A program made the translations under genes and the position numbers. Below, piece by piece: positions 19,600 to 25,581 of a stretch of DNA of 25,581 nt (positions are counted from its first letter, which is position 1; each line of letters starts with the position of its first letter). The notes beneath the pieces were generated by a model. The model did no database searches. It worked only from the letters and a program-made list of their open reading frames with translations, and was not told the origin of the DNA. Origin of the DNA: JBDTMC01 sp039934475 (lineage in GTDB: Bacteria > Acidobacteriota > Terriglobia > Bryobacterales > Bryobacteraceae); NCBI GenBank assembly GCA_039934475.1, contig JBDTMC010000051.1:1-25581 (forward strand). Reading direction: 5' to 3'.

Positions 19600-21507
19600 A
19601 TGCCCTACCGAGCCGCTATTTGTTTGCTCCTGCTTTCCGCCTTCTCAGCGGCCCAGCCTGTCATCGACACGTCGCACTCCCCCCACGCCAATCTGCGTGG
19701 CTTCCCTGTAAAATCGGTCACCCTCGAACAGGGCTTCTGGACCCAACGCCGCGCCGTCAACGTCGAGACCAGCATTCCCACCATGCTCCAGTTACTCGAA
19801 GAGCACGGGATCGTCGATAACTTCCGCCGTCTCTCCGGCCGTAAATCTGTCGCTCGCAAGGGCCCCCTCTACACCGATTCCGACCTCTATAAATGGCTCG
19901 AAGCCGTCGCCTTCGTTCTCCAATCCGAGGAGCGCCCCGAGCTCCGCCGCCAGGCCGCCAACATCATCGACGACATCGTCGCCGCCCAGGAGCCGTCCGG
20001 TTACCTCAACACCTACTATCAGGATGAACGCAAGGACCTCCGCTTCACCGAAATGAATCGCGGCCATGAGCTCTACTGCCTCGGCCACCTGCTCCAGGCC
20101 GCCATCGCCTGGCAGCGCGCCACCGGCGACCGTAAGCTTCTCGGTGCCGGCATCCGCTTCGTCGATTACCTGGTCGCCAACTTCGGCCCAGACAAGCGTC
20201 CGTTGCTCGCCGGCCACCCTGAGATCGAACTCGCTCTTACTGAGCTCTACCGCGTCACCGGCAACAAAAACTACCTCACTCTCGCCGGCTACATTCTCAC
20301 GGGCGACGGAGAACGCCTCAACCTCACCCCACGCGATCTCACCTACATGTTCAGCGGCAAGCCATTCACCACCCGCACGCACCTCGAAGGTCACGCCGTC
20401 CGCGCCATGTACGCCTGCTCCGGAGCCACCGATTACTACATGGAAACCGGAGATCCCACTTACAAGAAGACCCTCGACACTCTGTGGGAAGATATGACCC
20501 GCCGCAAAATGTACCTCACCGGCGGAGTCGGTTCGCGTGCCTCCGGCGAAGCCTTCGGAGAACCGTATGAGCTTCCCAACCAGCTCGCCTACACCGAGAG
20601 CTGTGCCGCCATCGCCATCGCTTTCTGGAATTGGCGCATGCTGCAAGCCACTGCCGACGCCAGGTACACCGACATCTTCGAACGCGCTCTCTACAACGGC
20701 GCCAACTCGGGAGTGTCCATCTCCGGAACCCTCTACTGCTACCGCAATCCGCTGGAAATGACGGGCGACCCATCCGACAAGATCCGCAACCCGTGGTACG
20801 ACACAACCTGCTGCCCGCCCAACATCCAGCGCATCCTCGCTTCCCTGCCAGGCTATCTGTACGGCGAATCGGACGAGGGTCTTTACGTGCACCTTTACCA
20901 CGCCAACCAGTTCGATTGGCGCGGCACTAAGGTGACTCAGCGCACAAAATACCCATGGGAAGGCGCCGTCGAAATCACTGTCGATCCGCCCTCGCCCAGA
21001 GAGTTCACGCTCTTCGTCCGTGTACCTGACTGGTCCGCCGCCACCACCATCACCGTGGATGGCGAAGCCGTCACCGCTGTTCCGGGGGCCTATGTCCCTA
21101 TTCGCCGCACGTGGAAAAAGGGAGACACGGTAAAGCTCAATCTCGACATGACCCCGCGCCTCATCGCCGCCAATCCGCGCGTCCGCGACGATGTAGGCAA
21201 GGCTGCCGTCATGCGCGGCCCACTCGTCTACTGCATGGAAGGTCTCGACCAGGGAGGCATTGACCTCGCCGACATCGGCCTGTCTTCCTTCAACGATTTC
21301 CGTAAGGAATGGCGCCCCAACTTACTCGGCGGAGTCATGGTGCTGAAGCACTTGGGAGCTCAAGCCGTCAAGACAAGCGCCGGCGACGCCCTCTACCACC
21401 CGCTGCAAAAACGTGCCACTCGCCGCGCCGACATCGTTCTCATTCCCTATTACACATTCGCCAACCGCGAACCGACACCCATGCAAGTCTGGATTCCGTA
21501 CGAATAG
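19600..21507 (+). CDS. GH127 family glycoside hydrolase (beta-L-arabinofuranosidase type, DUF1680)
   Basis: 635-residue exported enzyme with a Sec signal (about 1-18). An (alpha/alpha)6 barrel (about 38-430) is followed by beta-sandwich domains. All catalytic features of the Bifidobacterium beta-L-arabinofuranosidase family are present: acid/base E317 (SGEAFGE), the zinc ligands E333 and C335 (YTESC), and C404-C405 (TTCCPPN), of which the first Cys is the nucleophile. The E317-to-E333 spacing of 16 equals that of the characterised enzyme (E322/E338). GH127 enzymes release arabinofuranose or related sugars from plant glycans and glycoproteins by a Zn-cysteine mechanism. Length is normal. The ATG at 19600 gives the signal peptide; no ribosome binding site is seen, only an upstream TACTAT box. 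The next gene starts 60 nt downstream and may share the transcript. Confidence 0.9.
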   Translation: MPYRAAICLLLLSAFSAAQPVIDTSHSPHANLRGFPVKSVTLEQGFWTQRRAVNVETSIPTMLQLLEEHGIVDNFRRLSGRKSVARKGPLYTDSDLYKWLEAVAFVLQSEERPELRRQAANIIDDIVAAQEPSGYLNTYYQDERKDLRFTEMNRGHELYCLGHLLQAAIAWQRATGDRKLLGAGIRFVDYLVANFGPDKRPLLAGHPEIELALTELYRVTGNKNYLTLAGYILTGDGERLNLTPRDLTYMFSGKPFTTRTHLEGHAVRAMYACSGATDYYMETGDPTYKKTLDTLWEDMTRRKMYLTGGVGSRASGEAFGEPYELPNQLAYTESCAAIAIAFWNWRMLQATADARYTDIFERALYNGANSGVSISGTLYCYRNPLEMTGDPSDKIRNPWYDTTCCPPNIQRILASLPGYLYGESDEGLYVHLYHANQFDWRGTKVTQRTKYPWEGAVEITVDPPSPREFTLFVRVPDWSAATTITVDGEAVTAVPGAYVPIRRTWKKGDTVKLNLDMTPRLIAANPRVRDDVGKAAVMRGPLVYCMEGLDQGGIDLADIGLSSFNDFRKEWRPNLLGGVMVLKHLGAQAVKTSAGDALYHPLQKRATRRADIVLIPYYTFANREPTPMQVWIPYE

Positions 21508-21567
21508 ACGATCTAAGAATTGCGGAAGATATCAGCCGCCTTGAACGTCTAAAGCCGAGGTAACCCA

Positions 21568-23112
21568 ATGCGTCGTTCAATTGGACTCGCTTTACTTCTG
21601 ACCCTGGCAGCGAATGGCGCTTCAATCAACGGGCGCATTCTCGACGCCGATTCGGGACAACTCATCACCCGCACACTAGAAGTGGAAGCCTGCACTGACC
21701 TCTCATGCACAGGCAAAACAAGCGCCGCCGGCGAGTTCTTGGTAAAAGGATTGGTTCCGGCGCTATACCGAATTCAAGTCAAGGAGCCGGGCAACCGCTT
21801 CCCAATTGGTGAGCAGATCGTGACTGTCAAACCGGGTAGCGACGCCTCTCCGCTGACTGTGTATGTCCGCCAACGGGGCAGTGTCGCCGGCTTCCTGCGG
21901 GACGAGCACCGCAACCCGGTGCCCGGGGCCAAGGTTCATCTGGTCGCGGTGGAGTACTGGTTTGGCAAACTGACTTACTATGCACGAGACCGTGCCATCA
22001 CCGATGACCATGGCCACTACGGCTTCCCCCAGGTGGACGCCGGAAAATCGTATCTCCTTCTCGTCTTGCCGCCAGAGGTAGAATCCCCACGCACCGCGTT
22101 AGCGGCAACTTGGTACCCGCGTGCCCCCGCGACTGACAGTCCCGACAAGTTCACCGTCAAGTCGGCTGAGGACAAACGGATCGATCCGCAGATCACCCAA
22201 GCTCCTTCATATTGTGTAGATGGCACGCTGACCATCAAGGGCCGGCCCGGCGAGATCGATTTCGCCATCGCGATCAAGGAGACCAGCGGATTTGTAGCCG
22301 CGACCAACACCCTGAACGGCGAGGTCCGAGCCGGCAAGTCAGACCCCGACGGTCGATTCCGTGCTTGCGGACTCTGGCCGGGCGAGTTCCGGCTCATCAC
22401 CGGAACCAGTCAAACGCTCTTCGGCTCCGCTCTGCTCTCTATCTCAAATAAGGACATCCACGGCATCGCAGTCGATGCCCAGATACCCGTCACCATGACC
22501 GGCGAGGTCGACTGGTATCCACGTCCACCCGATTCACCGGGAAAGCAGACCCTCTCGTTCACGCCTGTAAGCCGAGCCTTGACCATGTACGAATCCCCGC
22601 ATCAGACAGCAATCGACGTGCCCGGCTCGTTCCTCGTTGAGTTGCCTGCGATGACGCAGTACCTGGTGAGTATACACGGCACCCCGGATAACACATACGT
22701 GAAAGAGATCCAATGCGGCGGAGCAGCGCTTGCAGGTCGAGTCCTCGACACGGCCCAAGCGGGATGCACAGTGCGCGTCTCTGTGGCGACGGACGCCGGC
22801 CAGGTGACACTAGCCGTGGTCGACAAGCAGAGAAAGCCCGTTCCCAACTCCGAGTTCTGCCTGGTGCCCCTCAGTGCCCGCAGCAAACCCGAAATGATGG
22901 CGGGAGTTCGCTGCGCACAAACCGACGCTGCCACGGCATCGGGTTCAATGCCCGTGCCGCCGGGACGATACTACGCCGTCGCCCGGCCTCAACCTCAGCC
23001 GCTCGATTGGGTCGAAAACCTTTGGAATCGTCTCACCGCAGCCGTGGTGATCGATGTTGCGCCACGACGCTCCACCCACGTTGCTCTGATGCTGGATTCA
23101 CCGGGCCAATAG
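21568..23112 (+). CDS. Secreted carboxypeptidase-regulatory-like domain protein
   Basis: 514-residue exported protein with a Sec signal (about 1-18, ending ANGAS). At least two carboxypeptidase-regulatory-like beta-sandwich units are visible: about 20-95 (INGRILDADSGQLITR, SAAGEFLVKGLVPALY) and about 103-185 (GSVAGFLRDEHRNPVPGAKV, DDHGHYGFPQVDAG). More weakly conserved beta-rich sequence follows to the end (DPDGRFRACGLWPGEF, VVDKQRKPVP). Several spaced cysteines suggest disulfides in the periplasm or outside. No catalytic motif or membrane anchor is visible. Such proteins are abundant in Acidobacteriota, and a binding or scaffold role is only a guess. The ATG has GAGG 7 nt upstream. It lies 60 nt after the GH127 gene, so it is probably co-transcribed. 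Confidence 0.8.
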   Translation: MRRSIGLALLLTLAANGASINGRILDADSGQLITRTLEVEACTDLSCTGKTSAAGEFLVKGLVPALYRIQVKEPGNRFPIGEQIVTVKPGSDASPLTVYVRQRGSVAGFLRDEHRNPVPGAKVHLVAVEYWFGKLTYYARDRAITDDHGHYGFPQVDAGKSYLLLVLPPEVESPRTALAATWYPRAPATDSPDKFTVKSAEDKRIDPQITQAPSYCVDGTLTIKGRPGEIDFAIAIKETSGFVAATNTLNGEVRAGKSDPDGRFRACGLWPGEFRLITGTSQTLFGSALLSISNKDIHGIAVDAQIPVTMTGEVDWYPRPPDSPGKQTLSFTPVSRALTMYESPHQTAIDVPGSFLVELPAMTQYLVSIHGTPDNTYVKEIQCGGAALAGRVLDTAQAGCTVRVSVATDAGQVTLAVVDKQRKPVPNSEFCLVPLSARSKPEMMAGVRCAQTDAATASGSMPVPPGRYYAVARPQPQPLDWVENLWNRLTAAVVIDVAPRRSTHVALMLDSPGQ

Positions 23113-23123
23113 GGCGACCACCC

Positions 23124-23160
23124 AAAAAAAAGAGGCAACCAAAAACATCACGGTTGCCTC
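23124..23160 (-). terminator. Intrinsic terminator reading leftward
   Basis: On the minus strand a perfect 9-bp stem GAGGCAACC/GGTTGCCTC with an 11-nt loop is followed directly by TCTTTTTTTT-type sequence (the A-run at 23124-23130 of the plus strand). On the plus strand the same hairpin lies 20 nt after the upstream gene's stop but has no T-run after it. So it is a strong terminator only for minus-strand transcription, and no minus-strand gene is known upstream of it until 24508. Confidence 0.75.
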
Positions 23161-23168
23161 GCCTTGGG

Positions 23169-23184
23169 GTCAGTCAGTCAGTCA
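23169..23184 (+). repeat. Tetranucleotide repeat GTCA x4
   Basis: Four exact tandem copies of GTCA lie between the terminator hairpin and the next stem-loop, directly after the 30-codon minus-strand ORF. The unit is not a multiple of three, so length changes would not be neutral in a coding frame, but here the repeat is outside any well-supported gene. Confidence 0.9.
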
Positions 23185-23274
23185 GATCTCGGGGTTCGGC
23201 TTTGGGGGGTAACCGAGAACCAATGGTCCCGCTATCGACGGCTTTACTAATGCATTCCACCGGCCAAACCGCAT
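23182..23274 (-). CDS. Possible 30-residue small protein
   Basis: ATG at 23274 to TGA at 23184-23182. The product begins MRFGRWNALVKP and ends in a proline-rich GYPPKPNPEI. AAGG precedes the ATG by only 2 nt, too close for a normal ribosome binding site. The second stem-loop of the candidate RNA lies over the last codons. I recognise no family. It may be a real small ORF or chance inside a non-coding RNA. Confidence 0.2.
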   Translation of the reverse strand: MRFGRWNALVKPSIAGPLVLGYPPKPNPEI

Positions 23275-23329
23275 ATCCTTGATTTCGTGGTGCTTCTGTC
23301 AGACAGCACCCAACCCAAACTGAAGCATC

Positions 23330-23358
23330 CGGATAATTGAATTATCCGATCGGATAAT
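23330..23358. promoter_or_regulatory. Overlapping palindromes: probable operator upstream of the dipeptidase gene
   Basis: Two perfect inverted repeats share one arm. CGGATAATT-G-AATTATCCG is at 23330-23348 and ATTATCCGATCGGATAAT at 23341-23358. The core half-sites GATAA (23332), TTATC (23342) and GATAA (23353) begin 10 and 11 bp apart, so they lie on one face of the helix. GATAAT also resembles a -10 box and occurs on both strands. The block ends 3 nt before the TTG start at 23362, so a bound protein would cover the transcription start. A related site is at 24984-24999. The protein that binds is unknown. Confidence 0.6.
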
Positions 23359-23361
23359 GCG

Positions 23362-24516
23362 TTGCCCAGAAAACTCGCCATCACCCTCGTCATAGCCGCC
23401 GCGCTCTTCTTCCTCGCGCTTCCCCCGGTGGCCGAACAGGTCCTCATGGGCGTTCGGATCAAGCCGCCGTATCATGCCAGTGCGCGCGCCACTGCCATCG
23501 CCGAACGCTTCCCCATCGTCGACTGGCACGCCGACACTCTTCTGTGGTCCCGCGATCTCAACCGGCGCGGTTCCCGCGGCCATGTCGATATCCCGCGCCT
23601 CATCGAAGGACACGTTGCTATTCAGGCCTTTACCATCGTCACTCGCGTGCCTCTCGGCTTCAACTTCCGCCAAACCCGCGCCGCCGCCCCTGACCTCGTC
23701 ACCCTCATCGCCGTCGCCAACCTCTGGCCGCGCAATACGTGGACCAGCCTCTCCGAACGCGCCCTCTATCAAGCCGCCAAGCTCCAGCGCGCCGCCGTCG
23801 AATCCGCTGGACGCATGACTCTTCTCCGTACCCGTGGCGACCTCACCCAATATTTACAGCGCCGCCGCACCAATCCAGCCCTCACCTCCGGTTTCCTCGG
23901 AATCGAAGGAGCGCAGGCGCTCGAAGGCCGCCTCGAGAACCTTGATCGCCTGTTTGACGCGGGCATCCGTATGGTGTCACCATCTCATTTCTTCGACACC
24001 AATGTCGGTGGTTCGTCAGCCGGCGAAACCAAAGGCGGACTCACGGACTTCGGCCGCCAGGTCGTCCGCCGCATGGAAGCCAAAGGAATGATAGTCGACG
24101 TCGCCCACGCCTCGGAACAAACCATCGACGACGTGCTGGCGATGGCCACCAAGCCCGTGGTCTCCTCGCACACTGGAGTTAAAGCGACCTGTGATAGCCC
24201 GCGCAACCTCAGCGACGCACACCTCCGCGGCATTGCCCAAACTGGCGGCGTCGTTGGAATCGCCTATTTCGCTCCCGCCGTCTGTGGCGAAGACGCAGCC
24301 GCCATCGCCCGTGCCATCCGTCACGCCGTCTCCATTGCGGGAATCGAACACGTCGCCCTCGGTTCTGACTTTGACGGAGCGATTACAGAACCCTTCGATA
24401 CCACAGGACTTCCCTTGCTCTTCGATGCGCTTCTAGCCGCGGGGTTGTCCGAAAACGACATTGCGGCTGTGGCAGGAGGGAACGCTCTTCGCGTCCTGGG
24501 GCAAACGTTACCGTAA
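23362..24516 (+). CDS. Membrane dipeptidase, peptidase family M19
   Basis: 384-residue metallopeptidase of the renal-dipeptidase type. A hydrophobic N-terminal segment (about 5-22) acts as signal or anchor, placing the enzyme in the periplasm. The full set of binuclear-zinc ligands is visible: H56 and D58 (IVDWHADTL), the bridging E182 (LGIEGAQAL), H249 (VDVAHAS) and H270 (VSSHTG). R281-N282 (SPRNLSD) and D336 (LGSDFDGA) complete the site. Family members cleave dipeptides, including some with D-residues or dehydropeptides. TTG at 23362 is the only start that keeps the N-terminal hydrophobic segment, since an in-frame TGA lies at 23338. There is no Shine-Dalgarno sequence. A palindromic operator ends 3 nt before the start. 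The 3' end overlaps the next minus-strand gene by 9 bp. Confidence 0.9.
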   Translation: MPRKLAITLVIAAALFFLALPPVAEQVLMGVRIKPPYHASARATAIAERFPIVDWHADTLLWSRDLNRRGSRGHVDIPRLIEGHVAIQAFTIVTRVPLGFNFRQTRAAAPDLVTLIAVANLWPRNTWTSLSERALYQAAKLQRAAVESAGRMTLLRTRGDLTQYLQRRRTNPALTSGFLGIEGAQALEGRLENLDRLFDAGIRMVSPSHFFDTNVGGSSAGETKGGLTDFGRQVVRRMEAKGMIVDVAHASEQTIDDVLAMATKPVVSSHTGVKATCDSPRNLSDAHLRGIAQTGGVVGIAYFAPAVCGEDAAAIARAIRHAVSIAGIEHVALGSDFDGAITEPFDTTGLPLLFDALLAAGLSENDIAAVAGGNALRVLGQTLP

Positions 24517-24903
24517 CGAAATTTGCACGGCGCCGAGAGGAAATTCTTCCTTGCTCCTACGCATCGCCGACGGCAATTCCAGGGAAGGCGCTTTTTGCCC
24601 TAAGTTCACATCGCTCAGAACGTAGCTGCCATCCGCATAGTGGTGGAAGCGCAGGCAGCTACACGCGCTGGCGTACTTATCTACCGCTGCCTGACGGATT
24701 TGCGTGGCTGCGTCCGCGCCGTCGGCCCGCAGCATGATGGCCGTCGGAGCGCCCGAAGGCTGCACCGAATACGTCCCAGCGGGCAGGTGAACTCCGTCCA
24801 CTTCGAACGCAAAAGGAATGGCGACGCGCGACGGCCCTTCGGCGGACAGCTGCCAGCAGGCGACCGTAGCGAAGACGTATAGGATTCGGCGCAACGCAAT
24901 CAT
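24508..24903 (-). CDS. Small exported protein of unknown function (acidobacterial IPFAFEV...LPAGTYSV type)
   Basis: 131 residues from the ATG at 24903; in-frame starts further up exist at 24909 (ATG), 24921 (GTG) and 24933 (GTG). From 24903 the N-terminus is a good Sec signal (MIALRRILYVFATVACWQLSA). The mature part opens with VAIPFAFEVDGVHLPAGTYSV, a pattern I know from many short exported hypothetical proteins in Acidobacteriota. It then has a beta-rich body with one Cys pair (CSC) and a DGSYVLSDVNLG segment. No enzyme motif is seen. The start region lacks a clear ribosome binding site, so the exact start is uncertain. A TTATC-N6-GATAA site lies about 80 bp upstream of the start. It overlaps the dipeptidase gene end by 9 bp. 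Confidence 0.72.
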   Translation of the reverse strand: MIALRRILYVFATVACWQLSAEGPSRVAIPFAFEVDGVHLPAGTYSVQPSGAPTAIMLRADGADAATQIRQAAVDKYASACSCLRFHHYADGSYVLSDVNLGQKAPSLELPSAMRRSKEEFPLGAVQISLR

Positions 24904-24983
24904 CGGCATTTGGCAATGCACTTTGAATACCACTCACCTATGCGTTTATTCCCAGCGTTTGGATTCTCACTGTGCAAAGTGAA

Positions 24984-24999
24984 TTATCTAATCGGATAA
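24984..24999. promoter_or_regulatory. Second TTATC-N6-GATAA palindromic site
   Basis: TTATC-TAATCG-GATAA has the same arms and 6-bp spacing as the perfect palindrome at 23342-23357 (TTATC-CGATCG-GATAA), and the last 3 spacer bases are identical. It lies between the stop of the nitroreductase-like gene and the upstream region of the small exported protein gene, so it could control the latter. Together the two sites bracket the dipeptidase and small-protein genes. Confidence 0.5.
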
Positions 25000-25003
25000 C
25001 GGT

Positions 25004-25581
25004 CTAACGGGCGTCGAGTCTCGGGTCGTGCACCGGGTAGCCGCAGGCGAAATGGTAGACCACTTGTCCCTCTGAGGGGTCGATGTCCAGGTACTGATGA
25101 ACGCGATCGTCATAGAATGCGCCGATACCGGTAGACCGGAACCCCAACGCCTCCGAGGCCAGATAGAAGCGGTGTCCAATCGCGCCGGCCTCGAACAGCG
25201 AGTATCGGTACCCGCGGTCGCCAAACAGGCGGAATGCGCGCTGCAGATCGGCAATCATCGAAAACGCCACGCACGCGTTACCCGCCAAATCCTGATTCAG
25301 GCTCAGCCCGGCAACTGCCATCCGCTGATCGCCCGCCATCACCAACGCCACAGTGCCCGCTTCCAGATCACAGCGGTAGACCCCCGCTTCCAAACCGCGG
25401 ACCCTGTGTACCCACGCATACAGGTGTACCAATCTGGCGTCGAAGTCGGAGCCGAACGGACGTCGCGCCGCCGCCAGCAGCGCTTCAAAGTCGTCCCGCC
25501 CAATCGACCGATCCCCGCCGACGAAATCTAAAGCCGAGCGCCGCCCCCGAACGGTTTCCCCAAACGGCCGCCCACGGCCAG
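25004..25581 (-). CDS. SagB-type/nitroreductase-family protein, C-terminal part (cut by window edge)
   Basis: About 192 codons, open to the right edge, reading leftward to a TAG at 25006-25004. Near the edge VRGRRSALDFVGGD carries the R-x-S FMN-phosphate-binding pattern that opens nitroreductase domains. SIGRDDFEALLAAARRP, LVHLYAWVHRVRGLEAGVYRCD (the flavin-binding strand region), FGDRGYRYSLFEAGAIGHRFYLASEALGFRSTGIGAFYDD and the tail follow the SagB-type dehydrogenase plan. SagB-like FMN enzymes oxidise azolines to azoles in peptide modification, but many homologues act elsewhere, and no azoline-forming partner is inside the window. The TTG at 25432 is not the true start because the conserved region extends beyond it. 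Confidence 0.8.
   Translation of the reverse strand, partial: GRGRPFGETVRGRRSALDFVGGDRSIGRDDFEALLAAARRPFGSDFDARLVHLYAWVHRVRGLEAGVYRCDLEAGTVALVMAGDQRMAVAGLSLNQDLAGNACVAFSMIADLQRAFRLFGDRGYRYSLFEAGAIGHRFYLASEALGFRSTGIGAFYDDRVHQYLDIDPSEGQVVYHFACGYPVHDPRLDAR

Larger units (their letters stand above)
23124..23325 (-). ncRNA. Candidate small RNA (or small-protein mRNA) on the minus strand
   Basis: A leftward intrinsic terminator at 23124-23160 needs a transcript, and the region to its right holds two further stem-loops. One is at 23289-23310 (GGTGCT/AGCACC outer stem, extended inside by TC/GA with one bulged G). The other is at 23187-23218 (TCTCGG/CCGAGA). A start near the bidirectional GATAAT boxes at 23332-23358 would give an RNA of roughly 200 nt. 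It resembles no RNA class I can name. The exact 5' end is unknown. A 30-codon ORF lies inside it. Confidence 0.35.

Noticed and set aside
19792..20901. 369-codon minus-strand ORF
   Set aside because: Antisense to the GH127 gene, whose catalytic residues are all present. The long open frame results from high GC and codon bias.
23132..23160. The hairpin as a plus-strand terminator for the gene ending at 23112
   Set aside because: Position is suitable but there is no T-run after the stem on the plus strand; the T-run is on the minus side.

Overview
The window looks like chromosomal DNA of an Acidobacteriota species, probably near the Bryobacter/Solibacter group (inference, no marker gene is present). 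The pointers are GC-rich coding bias, a duplicated MacB/FtsX permease of the acidobacterial 'ADOP' type plus the first codons of a second one, a TonB receptor with an N-terminal carboxypeptidase-regulatory-like domain, another secreted protein of that domain type, and several Tat- or Sec-exported sugar-active enzymes.

Layout. Positions 1-73 (-) and 172-2580 (+) are two divergent ADOP permease genes, the first cut by the window edge. Positions 2501-10148 (-) form one compact five-gene operon read right to left: outer-membrane factor, periplasmic adaptor lipoprotein, heavy-metal RND pump (CzcA/CusA family), OmpR-type response regulator and sensor kinase, with gaps of 3 nt or less or overlaps throughout. 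Positions 10239-11180 hold the 3' parts of two hydrogenase-maturation genes, hypE (-) and hypF (+). They meet head to head at about 10675 and both have lost their 5' parts. Positions 11161-12418 (-) are a small DUF1801 protein and an NmrA-like reductase. Then come a cellulase-like TIM-barrel hydrolase (+, 12491-13645), a Tat-exported sugar isomerase/epimerase-like protein (-, 13642-14553), a PaaI-type thioesterase coupled by ATGA to a TonB-dependent receptor and followed by an exported amidohydrolase (+, 14579-19327), a GH127 glycosidase (+, 19600-21507) and a secreted carboxypeptidase-regulatory-like protein (+, 21568-23112). The right end has an M19 dipeptidase (+), a small exported protein (-) and the 3' part of a SagB/nitroreductase-like gene (-) that runs off the edge.

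The less expected signals are: (1) the truncated hypE/hypF junction; (2) 23113-23361, where a textbook intrinsic terminator points left, together with two more stem-loops and a 30-codon ORF, although no minus-strand gene is annotated there, making it a candidate small RNA or small-protein gene; (3) a cluster of GATAA/TTATC half-sites one helical turn apart, ending 3 nt before the dipeptidase start, with a second TTATC-N6-GATAA site at 24984-24999; (4) all four convergent gene pairs overlap at their 3' ends, the largest by 80 bp; (5) several first genes of transcription units have a TANNNT box 6-9 nt before the start codon and no Shine-Dalgarno sequence, as expected for leaderless transcripts, while operon-internal genes mostly have clear ribosome binding sites. 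I saw no tRNA, rRNA, CRISPR array, transposase or insertion sequence.
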